NCBI RefSeq assembly: GCF_035989245.1
Contig: NZ_JAYMFF010000020.1
Coordinates: 33,611-97,610, forward strand
DNA length: 64,000 nucleotides
From: Adlercreutzia wanghongyangiae
GTDB taxonomy: Bacteria; Actinomycetota; Coriobacteriia; Coriobacteriales; Eggerthellaceae
Reading direction: 5' to 3'
Positions 16,220-23,902 of this stretch are shown in pieces (the stretch's first letter is position 1; each line of letters opens with the position of its first letter). The notes under the pieces are model-generated. The model was not told where the DNA came from and did not search any database. It saw only the letters and a list, made by a program, of their open reading frames with translations. The position numbers and the translations under genes were made by a program.

Positions 16220-17104
16220 ATGACCAACTTGATAGAAATAGACAACCTGGGCAAGCGCTACGACGGGTTCACGCTCGCCGACGTGAGCCTGGCCGTGGAG
16301 CCAGGCAGCGTCGTCGGGTTCATCGGCTCGAACGGTGCCGGCAAGACCACCACCCTGAAGGCGGCTCTCGGCCTCATCGGCGCCGATACGGGCACGGTGC
16401 GCCTGTTCGGCGAGGAAGTTCGCCCGGGCGCGTCCGCGCTGGACGCATTGAAGGCGCGCATCGGCGTGGTGCTGGACACCTGCGCCTTCCCCGGCACCTG
16501 CACGGTGAAGTCGGTGGGCTCCATCGGGCGCGCCGCCTACGCCAGCTGGGACAGTGCCCGTTTCGCCGCGCTGACCGAGCGCTTCGAGCTCGCCCCCAGG
16601 AAGAAGGTGTCCGAGCTGTCGCGCGGCATGGGCATGAAGCTCACGCTGGCCTTCGCCTTGGCCCACCACCCCGAACTGCTGATCTTGGACGAGGCCACGG
16701 CGGGGCTGGACCCGCTCGCCCGCGAGGACGTGCTCGATCTTCTGCGCGACTTCATGGCCGAGGGCGACCGCGGCATTTTCATGTCCACCCATATCACCTC
16801 CGATCTGGAGAAAATCGCCGACGAGGTAGTATGCCTGGATGCGGGCCGCGTGGTGTTCTCGCTGCCGAAGGACGCCATCACCGACGAGGCCGGCGTGGCG
16901 CGCTGCCGCGCCGCCGAATTGGAAGCGGTGCTGGCCTCGGACTTCCTGAGCGCCGACGCTGTTCGTATCGAGCGCCACGGCTTCGGCTGCAACCTGCTCG
17001 TGCCCGACCGCTTCGCCTTCGCCCGCGCCTTCCCCGATATCCCCGTGGACGCGGCCACCATTGAAGACTACATGACCCTCACCCTGAAAGGGGAATCCCG
17101 ATGA
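16220..17104 (+). CDS. ABC transporter ATP-binding protein
   Basis: ATPase of 294 residues. Walker A is GSNGAGKTT (about residues 37-45), the signature is LSRGMGMKL in place of LSGGQ, Walker B is LLILDEATAGLDPLARE, and the H-loop is STH. A C-terminal extension of ~85 residues follows. This is the layout of ABC-2 exporters of the YtrB/EcsA kind. Its TGA overlaps the ATG of the permease gene (ATGA). It lies downstream of the YtrA-like regulator, so the pair is probably induced under envelope stress (inference). Confidence 0.9.
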   Translation: MTNLIEIDNLGKRYDGFTLADVSLAVEPGSVVGFIGSNGAGKTTTLKAALGLIGADTGTVRLFGEEVRPGASALDALKARIGVVLDTCAFPGTCTVKSVGSIGRAAYASWDSARFAALTERFELAPRKKVSELSRGMGMKLTLAFALAHHPELLILDEATAGLDPLAREDVLDLLRDFMAEGDRGIFMSTHITSDLEKIADEVVCLDAGRVVFSLPKDAITDEAGVARCRAAELEAVLASDFLSADAVRIERHGFGCNLLVPDRFAFARAFPDIPVDAATIEDYMTLTLKGESR

Positions 17105-17811
17105 AGACCATGATCGTCGCCGACTTCTGCACCCTGCGCAACGCGCTTTTGCAACTGATGGCCATTTGCGTGGTCATCGCCCTGTTCATGGGGTACGCCA
17201 TGGGCACGCTCATCGGCATGGCGGCGGCCATTGCCGCCATGCCGCCGTTCATGCTGCTGTTCTCGCTGGCCGCCACGGACGAGCAGAACAGCTGGGAGCG
17301 CTTCCGACTCACGTTGCCCCTCACTCGCCGCCAAGTGGTGTTCGGCCGCTACGCGAGTTTGGGCCTCATCGCCATCGGCACCATCGTCTTCGCCTTGGCG
17401 CTGTCGTTTCTGCTACTGGGCATCATCTCCTTTGTGCCGAGCGGCATACTGCCCGAAGGGCTGACGCCGGCCGAGAACCCGCCGGCTGCTCTTGTCGGAA
17501 GCGTCGTGGGGGCCGTAGGCGTCATCACCCTTGGCATGGCCATCGCGCTGCCGCTCGTCTTCCGCTTCGGCATGACGCGCGCCACCCGTTTCGTGCCCGT
17601 CATTGTGGTGATCGCCCTCGCCGCGGGCATCGGCTTCTTCGATGCCAACATCAGCTTCACCTCCGGCGGCTTCTTCTCCAATCTTATGCTGTGGCTCGAC
17701 ACCGGTAATAACTACCTCTTCCTCGCCGCTGCCCTGGTGGCCGTCGTCGCCCTCGTCTACGGGGCAAGCGCCCTCATCGCCACCAAGCTCTACGAGAAGC
17801 GCGAGTTCTAG
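17101..17811 (+). CDS. ABC-2 type membrane permease
   Basis: Protein of 236 residues with about six hydrophobic segments (LLQLMAICVVIALFMGYAMG; IAAMPPFMLLFSLAA; IAIGTIVFALALSFLLLGII; VGAVGVITLGMAIALPLVF; FVPVIVVIALAAGIGFF; LAAALVAVVALVYGASALIA). The motif NSWERFRLTLPLTRRQVVFGRY in the first cytoplasmic loop is typical of ABC-2 permeases of Gram-positive bacteria. Translation is coupled to the ATPase gene. Substrate unknown. Confidence 0.87.
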   Translation: MKTMIVADFCTLRNALLQLMAICVVIALFMGYAMGTLIGMAAAIAAMPPFMLLFSLAATDEQNSWERFRLTLPLTRRQVVFGRYASLGLIAIGTIVFALALSFLLLGIISFVPSGILPEGLTPAENPPAALVGSVVGAVGVITLGMAIALPLVFRFGMTRATRFVPVIVVIALAAGIGFFDANISFTSGGFFSNLMLWLDTGNNYLFLAAALVAVVALVYGASALIATKLYEKREF

Positions 17812-17896
17812 CCCCTCCCTTTTCAATTTGCTGGATTGCTCAGCCTCGTTGAGCTGCGCACAACATATTTTTGCGCGCAGCTCCCAATTTGACGCC

Positions 17897-18023
17897 AAAT
17901 GTGCAGGATTTTCCGTTTAGTAGAGTTTGCTTTCCCATTTTGTGCAGAATATTTCGTTATGAAGAGTCTCAACGGCAAGCATCGGCTCTCGCGACTCTTC
18001 TAAACGCAAAATCCTGCACAAAA
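17897..18023. repeat. Cluster of three ~28-nt repeats forming long inverted arms
   Basis: A ~30-nt sequence beginning TTTTGTGCAG and ending AGAAGAGTC occurs twice in inverted orientation: 17938-17968 and 17993-18023, 26 of 31 bases matching, loop 24 nt. A third, direct copy (TGTGCAGGATTTT and onward to TAGAGT) starts at 17900. Upstream, GAGCTGCGC (17851-17859) and GCGCAGCTC (17875-17883) form a further hairpin. All lie in the 350-bp AT-rich gap between the ABC permease and the MarR gene. No gene is evident in this gap. Confidence 0.75.
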
Positions 18024-18089
18024 GACCGCCATCCACCAACACCACAAAGCTCTAGACAGAGACGAGGCCCTGGAAACCTTGTGAATCTC

Positions 18090-18144
18090 TTGCCTTAGTC
18101 TGATTTCGGACTATACTAGCGTACTCGTTAGTCCGAAATCAGAC
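18090..18144 (+). promoter_or_regulatory. Promoter and double MarR operator
   Basis: Possible -35 TTGCCT (18090-18095) and -10 TATACT (18112-18117), 16 bp apart. A perfect 16-bp inverted repeat spans it: GTCTGATTTCGGACTA at 18098-18113 and its complement TAGTCCGAAATCAGAC at 18129-18144, spacer 15 bp. Each arm is itself a partial palindrome (TAGTC...GACTA), so two MarR dimers could bind side by side, one over the -10. The ATG of the MarR gene is 20 bp downstream. Confidence 0.85.
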
Positions 18145-18163
18145 CATTTATTCGAGGAAACCT

Positions 18164-18727
18164 ATGAGCACCGCACCAAACGTCATCCGCACTGCCCCGG
18201 ATGTTGTCCGCGCCTCCGCAGTCACCCATTGCAGCGACGCACCCGCGGGCGCCACCGCACCCGCCGTCGCCAACGGCACCGCCAAACGCAACTGCACCCT
18301 GGAAACCATCCGGGCCATCGACGACTTCTACCGGCGCACCGACGAGCTGTACCGCCAGACCGCCTGGCGCATGGGGCTCGCCGACTGCGCCTTCGACATC
18401 CTGTACGCACTCGTCGACGAGGACGGTCTCACCCAGAAGCAGCTCTGCGAGCGCGGGTTCTCCTCGAAGCAGACGGTGCACTCCTCGGTGAAGCGCCTGC
18501 AGGCCAAGGGCCTCATCGCCCTGCGCGGCGACAGCCCCCGCACCATGCGCGCCTACCTCACCGATCGCGGGCGCGACGAATACGAGGGGCACATCCGCGC
18601 CGTGCTGGACGCCGAGGTGCAGGCCGTGGACATCTTCACCGACGAGGAGCAGCGCCAGCTCACCGAGGCCATGGCGCGCTACATCGACGCCCTGGACGCG
18701 CGCCTGTCGGCCCTCACCTTCCGTTAG
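18164..18727 (+). CDS. MarR family transcriptional regulator
   Basis: Protein of 187 residues. The first ~42 residues are Ala/Thr-rich and non-conserved. The winged helix follows: DCAFDILYALVDEDGLTQKQ, then LCERGFSSKQTVHSSVKRLQ as the recognition helix, and a wing with GDSPRTMRAYLTDRGR. Flanking helices form the dimer interface. ATG 18164 has GAGGAAA 4 nt upstream. The overlapping double operator argues for autorepression and control of the MATE exporter 224 bp downstream. Confidence 0.9.
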   Translation: MSTAPNVIRTAPDVVRASAVTHCSDAPAGATAPAVANGTAKRNCTLETIRAIDDFYRRTDELYRQTAWRMGLADCAFDILYALVDEDGLTQKQLCERGFSSKQTVHSSVKRLQAKGLIALRGDSPRTMRAYLTDRGRDEYEGHIRAVLDAEVQAVDIFTDEEQRQLTEAMARYIDALDARLSALTFR

Positions 18728-18951
18728 CGGCACCGCGCGGCATAAGGCCGCATCGCCCGCACCCCGCGTACCCGCCGGCCCGAAAGGAACCGAGGGCGCC
18801 GCACGGAACCGGGCGCATCGCCCGCGCTCAGAGCACCCGGCTGCTCAGGCCGCAGAGGGTGCGACCCGCGTCAGCCAACCCCGACGCGCCCGCACAGCCG
18901 CATCGCCCAACCCCCCCCCAGCACCCCCAGCACCACCCGAAAGGTTTTCCC

Positions 18952-20331
18952 ATGCCAGTCGATATGTCCAAGCATTTCTCCACGAGCGCTCTTCTGCGCT
19001 TTACCCTGCCCACCATCGCCATGATGATCTTCACGTCGTGCTACACCATCGTGGACGGCTTCTTCGTGTCGAACTACGCCGGCAAAACAGCACTCGCTGC
19101 CGTGAACCTCATCCTGCCGCCCGTGATGATGCTCGCCTCCTTCGGCATGATGATCGGCACCGGCGGCAGCGCGCTGGTGGCCAAGACCCTCGGCGAGGGT
19201 AACGAGGCCCGCGCCCGGCGCCACTTCTCGTTGCTCGTTATCTTCGCCTTCGTACTGGGCAGCGTGTTGGCCATCGGCGGCTGGTTCTTCATGGAACCCA
19301 CCGCGGCCGTGCTTGGCGCCACCGGACAGATGGCGAAGGACGCCACGCTCTACGGCCGTATGATGATGATCTCCATGCCGTTCTTCATTTTGCAGTACGC
19401 TTTCCAGAGCTTCTTCGTCACCGCGGGCAGGCCGAAGTACGGCTTCATGGTCATCGTGGTGGCGGGCGTGACGAACATCCTGCTGGACTTCCTGTTCGTG
19501 GGCCTGTTCGGCTGGGGGCTGCCGGGTGCGGCGCTCGCCACCAATATCGGCGAGCTCATCGGCGGCGGCATCCCGCTCGTGTACTTCGCGCGCAAGCGTT
19601 CCACGCCCCTGTACTTCGTGCGGCCGCACCTGCGGTGGCCCGTCATCGGGAAGGCCTGCGCGAACGGCTCATCGGAGATGGTCACCAACATCGCCATGAG
19701 CCTGGTGGGCATCCTGTACAACTGGCAGCTGCTGCGCTTCATCGGCGAGGACGGCGTGGCGGCCTACGGCGTCATCATGTACACGGCCATGGTGTTCGCA
19801 GCGGTGTTCATGGGCTACTCCATCGGTTCGTCGCCGCTGCTGAGCTTCCAGTACGGCGCGGGCAACCACACCGAGATGCGCTCGCTTTTGTGGAAGAGCC
19901 TGGGGATGATCGCCATTGCCAGCGTGGTGATGTTCCTTTTGGGACAGGAACTGGCCGGCCCCCTGTCGGCTATCTTCGTCAGCTACGACGCCGACCTGCT
20001 GGAGCTGACCACCAAGGCCTACCGCCTGTACGCGCTGTGCTTCCTGTTCATGGGATTCGCCATTTACGCTTCGGCGTTCTTCACAGCGCTGAATAACGGC
20101 CTCGTCTCGGCGCTCATCTCGTTCCTGCGCACGCTAGTATTCCAGGTGGCGGCCGTCATCGTACTGCCGATGATCTTCGGCATCGACGGCATCTGGCTGT
20201 CGGTGACCGTGGGCGACGCCCTCACGTGCCTGGTGGCCGCCACGTTCATGATCGCGCTGTCGGGCCGCTACGGCTACCGCAAGCGCGGTCTGAGCCCCAA
20301 GGCCCAGGCCAAGTTGGAGGCGAAGGCGTAA
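18952..20331 (+). CDS. MATE family multidrug/Na+ antiporter
   Basis: Protein of 459 residues with about 12 membrane segments and MATE patterns in the first and second halves (LPTIAMMIFTSCYTIVDGFF; GWGLPGAALATNIGELIGGG). It exports cationic or aromatic compounds using an ion gradient in characterised relatives. ATG 18952 is preceded by AAAGG; the much longer open frame to 18229 is antisense-like noise over the MarR gene. The 3' end (20235-20325, encoding ATFMIALSGRYGYRKRGLSP onward) is duplicated 1300 bp downstream, after the fic gene. Probably controlled by the adjacent MarR protein. Confidence 0.92.
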   Translation: MPVDMSKHFSTSALLRFTLPTIAMMIFTSCYTIVDGFFVSNYAGKTALAAVNLILPPVMMLASFGMMIGTGGSALVAKTLGEGNEARARRHFSLLVIFAFVLGSVLAIGGWFFMEPTAAVLGATGQMAKDATLYGRMMMISMPFFILQYAFQSFFVTAGRPKYGFMVIVVAGVTNILLDFLFVGLFGWGLPGAALATNIGELIGGGIPLVYFARKRSTPLYFVRPHLRWPVIGKACANGSSEMVTNIAMSLVGILYNWQLLRFIGEDGVAAYGVIMYTAMVFAAVFMGYSIGSSPLLSFQYGAGNHTEMRSLLWKSLGMIAIASVVMFLLGQELAGPLSAIFVSYDADLLELTTKAYRLYALCFLFMGFAIYASAFFTALNNGLVSALISFLRTLVFQVAAVIVLPMIFGIDGIWLSVTVGDALTCLVAATFMIALSGRYGYRKRGLSPKAQAKLEAKA

Positions 20332-20413
20332 GCCGAGAGGTGACCGAAGCCGCCGCGGCATAAGGTCGCGAAGAGCAGGGGTGCCGAGAGGTGCTTTTGG
20401 CTCGCGACTAAAA

Positions 20414-20448
20414 TATCTGCATCATTTTGGTATACTTTGATGCAGATA
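20414..20448 (+). promoter_or_regulatory. Operator/promoter of the fic gene
   Basis: Perfect 11-bp inverted repeat TATCTGCATCA (20414-20424) and TGATGCAGATA (20438-20448), spacer 13 bp. The spacer contains TTGGTATACT, an extended -10 element with TATACT at 20431-20436. A further half-site GCAGATA lies at 20462-20468, just before the ATG. The arrangement predicts repression by a dimeric HTH protein; the winged-helix tail of the Fic protein itself is a candidate. Confidence 0.75.
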
Positions 20449-20477
20449 ACCAATCTATGAGGCAGATACGGAGCACT

Positions 20478-21533
20478 ATGCGATCATTCAGCTACCGCAC
20501 GATCCCCGACGGGCTTCTCACCAACGAGACTATGAACCTTCTCGCGGCCGTCCACGAGTCCAAAGGACGCCAAGAGCTGAACCTGTCCGTTAAGGCCGAT
20601 GTAGTCGACGCGCTTGCCGCCGTCGCAAAGGTGCAATCGACCGAGTCGTCCAACCGTATCGAGGGCATACGCACAAGCGGCAAGCGCATGCGGGAAATCG
20701 TGGCAGCTGAGACCCATCCGAAATCGCGCGACGAAGAGGAAATCGCCGGCTACCGCGATGTTCTCGAGCTTATCCACGAAGGCTACGATTCCATTGAGGT
20801 GACACCGGGCATCCTGCTCCAACTGCATCGCGACCTCTACCGGCACACCCCCTCCTCTCTCGGAGGACACTTCAAAATCGGAGACAACGAGATTCGCGGC
20901 ATAACGGAAGACGGCACGGAGTACGTTCGGTTCAGGCCCACTCCTGCCGTCTCCACGCCTCAGACAGTCGAGGAGCTTTGCAACGCTTTCGCCTGCGCCA
21001 TTGAAACCGAAACCATGGATGCGCTTCTGGCATCCCTTCTCTTCGTTTTCGATTTTACGTGCGTGCACCCCTTCAACGACGGCAACGGCCGCATGAGCCG
21101 GCTGCTCACGCTGCTGCTCATGTACAAAGCAGGCTATTACGTCGGCAAGTACATTTCGATCGAAAAGGAAATCGAGCGAACGAAGGACGCTTACTACGAT
21201 GCTCTCGCAAAGAGCTCGGAAGGCTGGGGCGAGAACGCAAACGATCCGGGCCCCTTTGTGCGCTACATGCTGGGCGTCATCCTTGCGTCCTACCGCGACT
21301 TCGAGAGCCGGCTAGCACTGGCGTCTCGGGCCAAGGCGTCGAAGCCGGACCGTATCGAGGCGTACCTGCGCGACCACCTTGGGAAGGTGCGCAAATCCGA
21401 AATCGCCCAGGCCCTCCCCGATATCAGTGAGACAACGATCGAACGCACGTTGGCAGCGCTGCTCAAGGCCGAAAAGATCGAGAAGATCGGCACGGGCCGC
21501 GCAACGGCCTATGTTTGGAGGGAAGGGCGATAA
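20478..21533 (+). CDS. fic: Fic family protein (class II, with winged-helix tail)
   Basis: Protein of 351 residues. Fic enzymes transfer AMP (or other nucleotide parts) to hydroxyl groups of target proteins. The catalytic loop HPFNDGNGRMSR starts at H197 and is intact. An autoinhibitory (S/T)xxxE(G/N) motif, SNRIEG, lies near residue 60, N-terminal to the Fic core, making it class II. The ~60 C-terminal residues (VRKSEIAQALPDISETTIER) form a winged helix. ATG 20478 has CGGAG 5 nt upstream; two upstream ATGs lie inside or next to the operator. It lies between two copies of the MATE 3' end, indicating acquisition or rearrangement. Confidence 0.92.
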   Translation: MRSFSYRTIPDGLLTNETMNLLAAVHESKGRQELNLSVKADVVDALAAVAKVQSTESSNRIEGIRTSGKRMREIVAAETHPKSRDEEEIAGYRDVLELIHEGYDSIEVTPGILLQLHRDLYRHTPSSLGGHFKIGDNEIRGITEDGTEYVRFRPTPAVSTPQTVEELCNAFACAIETETMDALLASLLFVFDFTCVHPFNDGNGRMSRLLTLLLMYKAGYYVGKYISIEKEIERTKDAYYDALAKSSEGWGENANDPGPFVRYMLGVILASYRDFESRLALASRAKASKPDRIEAYLRDHLGKVRKSEIAQALPDISETTIERTLAALLKAEKIEKIGTGRATAYVWREGR

Positions 21534-21534
21534 G

Positions 21535-21642
21535 GCCGCCACGTTCATGATCGCGCTTGCGGGCCGCTACGGCTACCGCAAGCGCGGCCTGAGCCCCAAG
21601 GCCCAGGCCAAGTTGAAGGCGAACGTGCCCCCGGCGGCTTAA
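21535..21642 (+). pseudogene. Duplicated 3' end of a MATE gene
   Basis: Directly after the fic stop codon, 21535-21625 repeats 20235-20325 of the MATE gene with a handful of differences (about 86 of 91 bases identical, offset exactly 1300 bp). In the MATE frame it reads ATFMIALAGRYGYRKRGLSP and ends ...KANVPPAA with its own TAA at 21640-21642, so the tail differs from the intact copy. There is no start codon; it is a remnant. Its stop overlaps the stop of the convergent SDR gene. Confidence 0.88.
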
Positions 21643-22496
21643 TCCCGGAAGTCGGTACGCGTCGTGCGATACCGCCATGCGTCCACATCGGCCTGCATCT
21701 TGGCGATCTGCGCTTCAACGGTTTCGACGGCATCTAAACCCACGGGAAGATGCAGGGGCGGCGCGTCCGATTCGACCACATCGCAGACCAGCCGGGCCAG
21801 CTGCTGCGGATCTCCCGGCTGACCGGTGCCGCTCTCGCGCATGAAGTCCTCTTGCCAGCGGAAAGCATCGTAGTCGGCAATGGGAGTATCCGGCTCGATG
21901 CACAGGGCGCCGGCGTCGTAGAAGTTCGTGCGGAACAGCCCCGGGGCGACATTGGTGACCGAAATGCCGAAGGGCTCGAGCTCGAAGGCGAGACATGTGG
22001 AGAATCCCGTCACGGCGAATTTCGAGGAGTGGTAGATGGCCGGCCCCGCGCCGTACCCTGCAGCCGAAGCGATGTTGACGATGTGCCCCTCGCGCTGATG
22101 TCTCATGAAGGGCAAGACCGCCCGTGTCACTCGCATGAGGCCGAAGAAGTTCAACTCGAACAGCTCGCGTATGCCCGCCTCGCTCGTTTCCTCGAAATTG
22201 GTTATCCTGCCGTGCCCGGCGTTGTTCACCAGCACGTCTATGCGACCGAAATGCTCGGCCACCGTCGTCGCCATCCTGTCGCAGGCGCGCTCGTCAGCCG
22301 CAGCCACATCATGCTTCAGGTGAAGGAAACGGCCCCTATATCGTTCGGACAAATCGAGGTCCCCATCTCGCCGGGTGATAGCGGCGACCCTCGCACCGCG
22401 AGCAAGCGCCTCCTCGGTCAGGGCCCTCCCTATGCCCTTTGCCGCACCGGTGATCAGCCACACGCCCTCTGCGGCACGGGGCCCTTCAGCCGTCAC
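21639..22496 (-). CDS. Short-chain dehydrogenase/reductase
   Basis: Protein of 285 residues, classical SDR. The cofactor motif is TGAAKGIG (residues 16-23), NNAG is at 91-94, the catalytic Ser is S144, and YHSSK gives Tyr155 and Lys159. TRRDGDLDL after strand 2 (Arg-rich) suggests NADP preference. The C-terminal part is variable. GTG 22496 overlaps the TGA of the TorD gene (GTGA), so translation is coupled to the chaperone gene of the molybdoenzyme operon, an unusual partner. Substrate unknown. Confidence 0.9.
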   Translation of the reverse strand: MTAEGPRAAEGVWLITGAAKGIGRALTEEALARGARVAAITRRDGDLDLSERYRGRFLHLKHDVAAADERACDRMATTVAEHFGRIDVLVNNAGHGRITNFEETSEAGIRELFELNFFGLMRVTRAVLPFMRHQREGHIVNIASAAGYGAGPAIYHSSKFAVTGFSTCLAFELEPFGISVTNVAPGLFRTNFYDAGALCIEPDTPIADYDAFRWQEDFMRESGTGQPGDPQQLARLVCDVVESDAPPLHLPVGLDAVETVEAQIAKMQADVDAWRYRTTRTDFRD

Positions 22497-23191
22497 GCCG
22501 ACACCTGCTCGGCAGCGAAGGACTCATCGTCGAGAAGGGCGCGATCGCTTTGAAGGAAGGCGCCCAGCACCTGCGCAGCCTGGGGATAGAGCAGAGCGCC
22601 TCCCACCTTGCCGATGTCTCGTGCGAAGGAGCCCGTCCAGCGCAGAAGGTGGCCGTCCAGGAATCGACGCTGCTCGTCGCAGTAAGCAGCAAACCCCTCC
22701 CGATTGCCCTTCTGGCCAGCCTCCGTCATGCGCTCGCAGAGCATATGCATGAAGTCGAGCTCGAGCGCCAGATGATCGTCTGCCACATGAGGATGCCCCG
22801 ACGAGAGCAGCCCGTAGCTGGCATACACTTTCCTGACCTCGAGGGTGCACGCCTGGAACAGCGTCCGGTCCTTCATGACATACACCGACTCCCACGGCGG
22901 GGCCGGCAGCGCATGGGGGCCTAGCAGCAGGCGGGTGTACTCGTCGCGCAGAGCGTCAACCACCTCGTCGGGCTCGCTCTCCATGCGTGCGCGCAGACTC
23001 TCCAGCACCGGCTGGAAATCGCGCAGCGCCTCGGAGTCGCCGCCCAGGCACAGCGCCAGGGAGTCTTCGGTCACCGGCCCGCACAGCACGGCGATGAGCC
23101 TCTGATCGGGCTCGCGCCGGAAAAGACGCTGGAACAGCAGGTACAGATAGGTCCGCGCCGCCTCTCTCATCTCGTATTCCTGATCGAACAT
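22493..23191 (-). CDS. TorD/DmsD-type molybdoenzyme chaperone
   Basis: All-helical protein of 232 residues of the TorD family, which binds the Tat signal of a Mo-bisPGD enzyme and holds it for cofactor insertion. Family marks: an N-terminal helix with AARTYLYLLFQRLF, the segment DALRDEYTRLLLGPHALPAPPWESVY (matching the E-Y-x-R-L-F-x-G-P...P-P-(W/Y)-E-S pattern) and DDHLALELDFMHMLCE. ATG 23191 with GGAGGAG upstream is preferred to one six codons earlier. It lies downstream of the Fe-S subunit gene and upstream of the SDR gene. Confidence 0.92.
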   Translation of the reverse strand: MFDQEYEMREAARTYLYLLFQRLFRREPDQRLIAVLCGPVTEDSLALCLGGDSEALRDFQPVLESLRARMESEPDEVVDALRDEYTRLLLGPHALPAPPWESVYVMKDRTLFQACTLEVRKVYASYGLLSSGHPHVADDHLALELDFMHMLCERMTEAGQKGNREGFAAYCDEQRRFLDGHLLRWTGSFARDIGKVGGALLYPQAAQVLGAFLQSDRALLDDESFAAEQVSA

Positions 23192-23211
23192 AAGGTCTCC
23201 TCCATACACAA

Positions 23212-23248
23212 GGCCCCGCTTTCCTGGGAGGGAACGGAGAGCGGGGCC
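23212..23248 (-). promoter_or_regulatory. Intra-operon hairpin between the Fe-S subunit and chaperone genes
   Basis: Perfect 9-bp stem GGCCCCGCT (23212-23220) with AGCGGGGCC (23240-23248), loop 19 nt, in the 79-bp gap. No T tract follows, so it is more likely an mRNA-stability or partial termination element that lowers expression of torD and the SDR gene relative to the enzyme subunits. Confidence 0.6.
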
Positions 23249-23270
23249 GATAAGCGGGATAATCGTCTAG

Positions 23271-23891
23271 TTACAGTTCCTCGACGGGGCTCACGATGGT
23301 GCCTTCGACATCATCGGGGTTCAAACGGTGCCGGTTGATCACCATGCAAGGCCCGGTCTCGGACGACGAGGCCAGCGGCTTGATATCGGCGTTGTCGCCG
23401 TACTGGGCCCGCAGCTCGTCGATGTCGCCGAACTTGATGCAGCGGCCAAGGCAGGAGGCGACGCACGCCGGATCCTCGCCCTGCTCCATGAGATCCTTGC
23501 AGAAGTCGCACTTGCCGCAGACGCCCGTCTCCTCGCGCACCTGGGGAACATCGTAGGGACACGACTCCACGCAGGTTCCGCAACCGATGCACGTCTCCGG
23601 GTCGGAATACACCACTCCGTCCTCGTCACGCTTCGTCATGGCCCCGGTCGGGCAGTTGGCCACGCACAGCGGGCGCTCGCAATGATTGCACGCCGTGGGA
23701 ATATGGTAGGCGAAGAAGCCCTCAAGCGTAGGCACTCCATCCTTGTCGCTCCAGGTGCCGCCCGCGTACTCGATTACCCTGCGGTACTTCGTGCCCACCG
23801 GCAAGTCGTGAGTGTCTTTGCAGGCCATAATGCACGTCTTGCAGCCGATGCAGTCATCGATGTTGTAGTAGAAGCCGAGTTGGTTAGCCAC
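23271..23891 (-). CDS. DmsB-type [4Fe-4S] electron-transfer subunit
   Basis: Protein of 206 residues with four cysteine groups: DDCIGCKTCIMACKDTHDLP; CNHCERPLCVANCPTGAM; ETCIGCGTCVESCPYDVP; CGKCDFC...CVASC. This gives four [4Fe-4S] clusters as in DmsB/NrfC/PhsB subunits. It passes electrons between a membrane quinol oxidase partner and the catalytic subunit. It lies 11 bp after the catalytic gene. No DmsC/NrfD membrane anchor is encoded in this operon, so the membrane partner must come from elsewhere or a different donor is used. Confidence 0.93.
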   Translation of the reverse strand: MANQLGFYYNIDDCIGCKTCIMACKDTHDLPVGTKYRRVIEYAGGTWSDKDGVPTLEGFFAYHIPTACNHCERPLCVANCPTGAMTKRDEDGVVYSDPETCIGCGTCVESCPYDVPQVREETGVCGKCDFCKDLMEQGEDPACVASCLGRCIKFGDIDELRAQYGDNADIKPLASSSETGPCMVINRHRLNPDDVEGTIVSPVEEL

Positions 23892-23902
23892 GGAAATCCC
23901 TC

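Noticed and set aside
18229..18951. N-terminal extension of the MATE frame
   Set aside because: It overlaps the MarR gene in another frame, is Arg/Pro/His-rich and lacks a ribosome site; the MATE protein starts at 18952.
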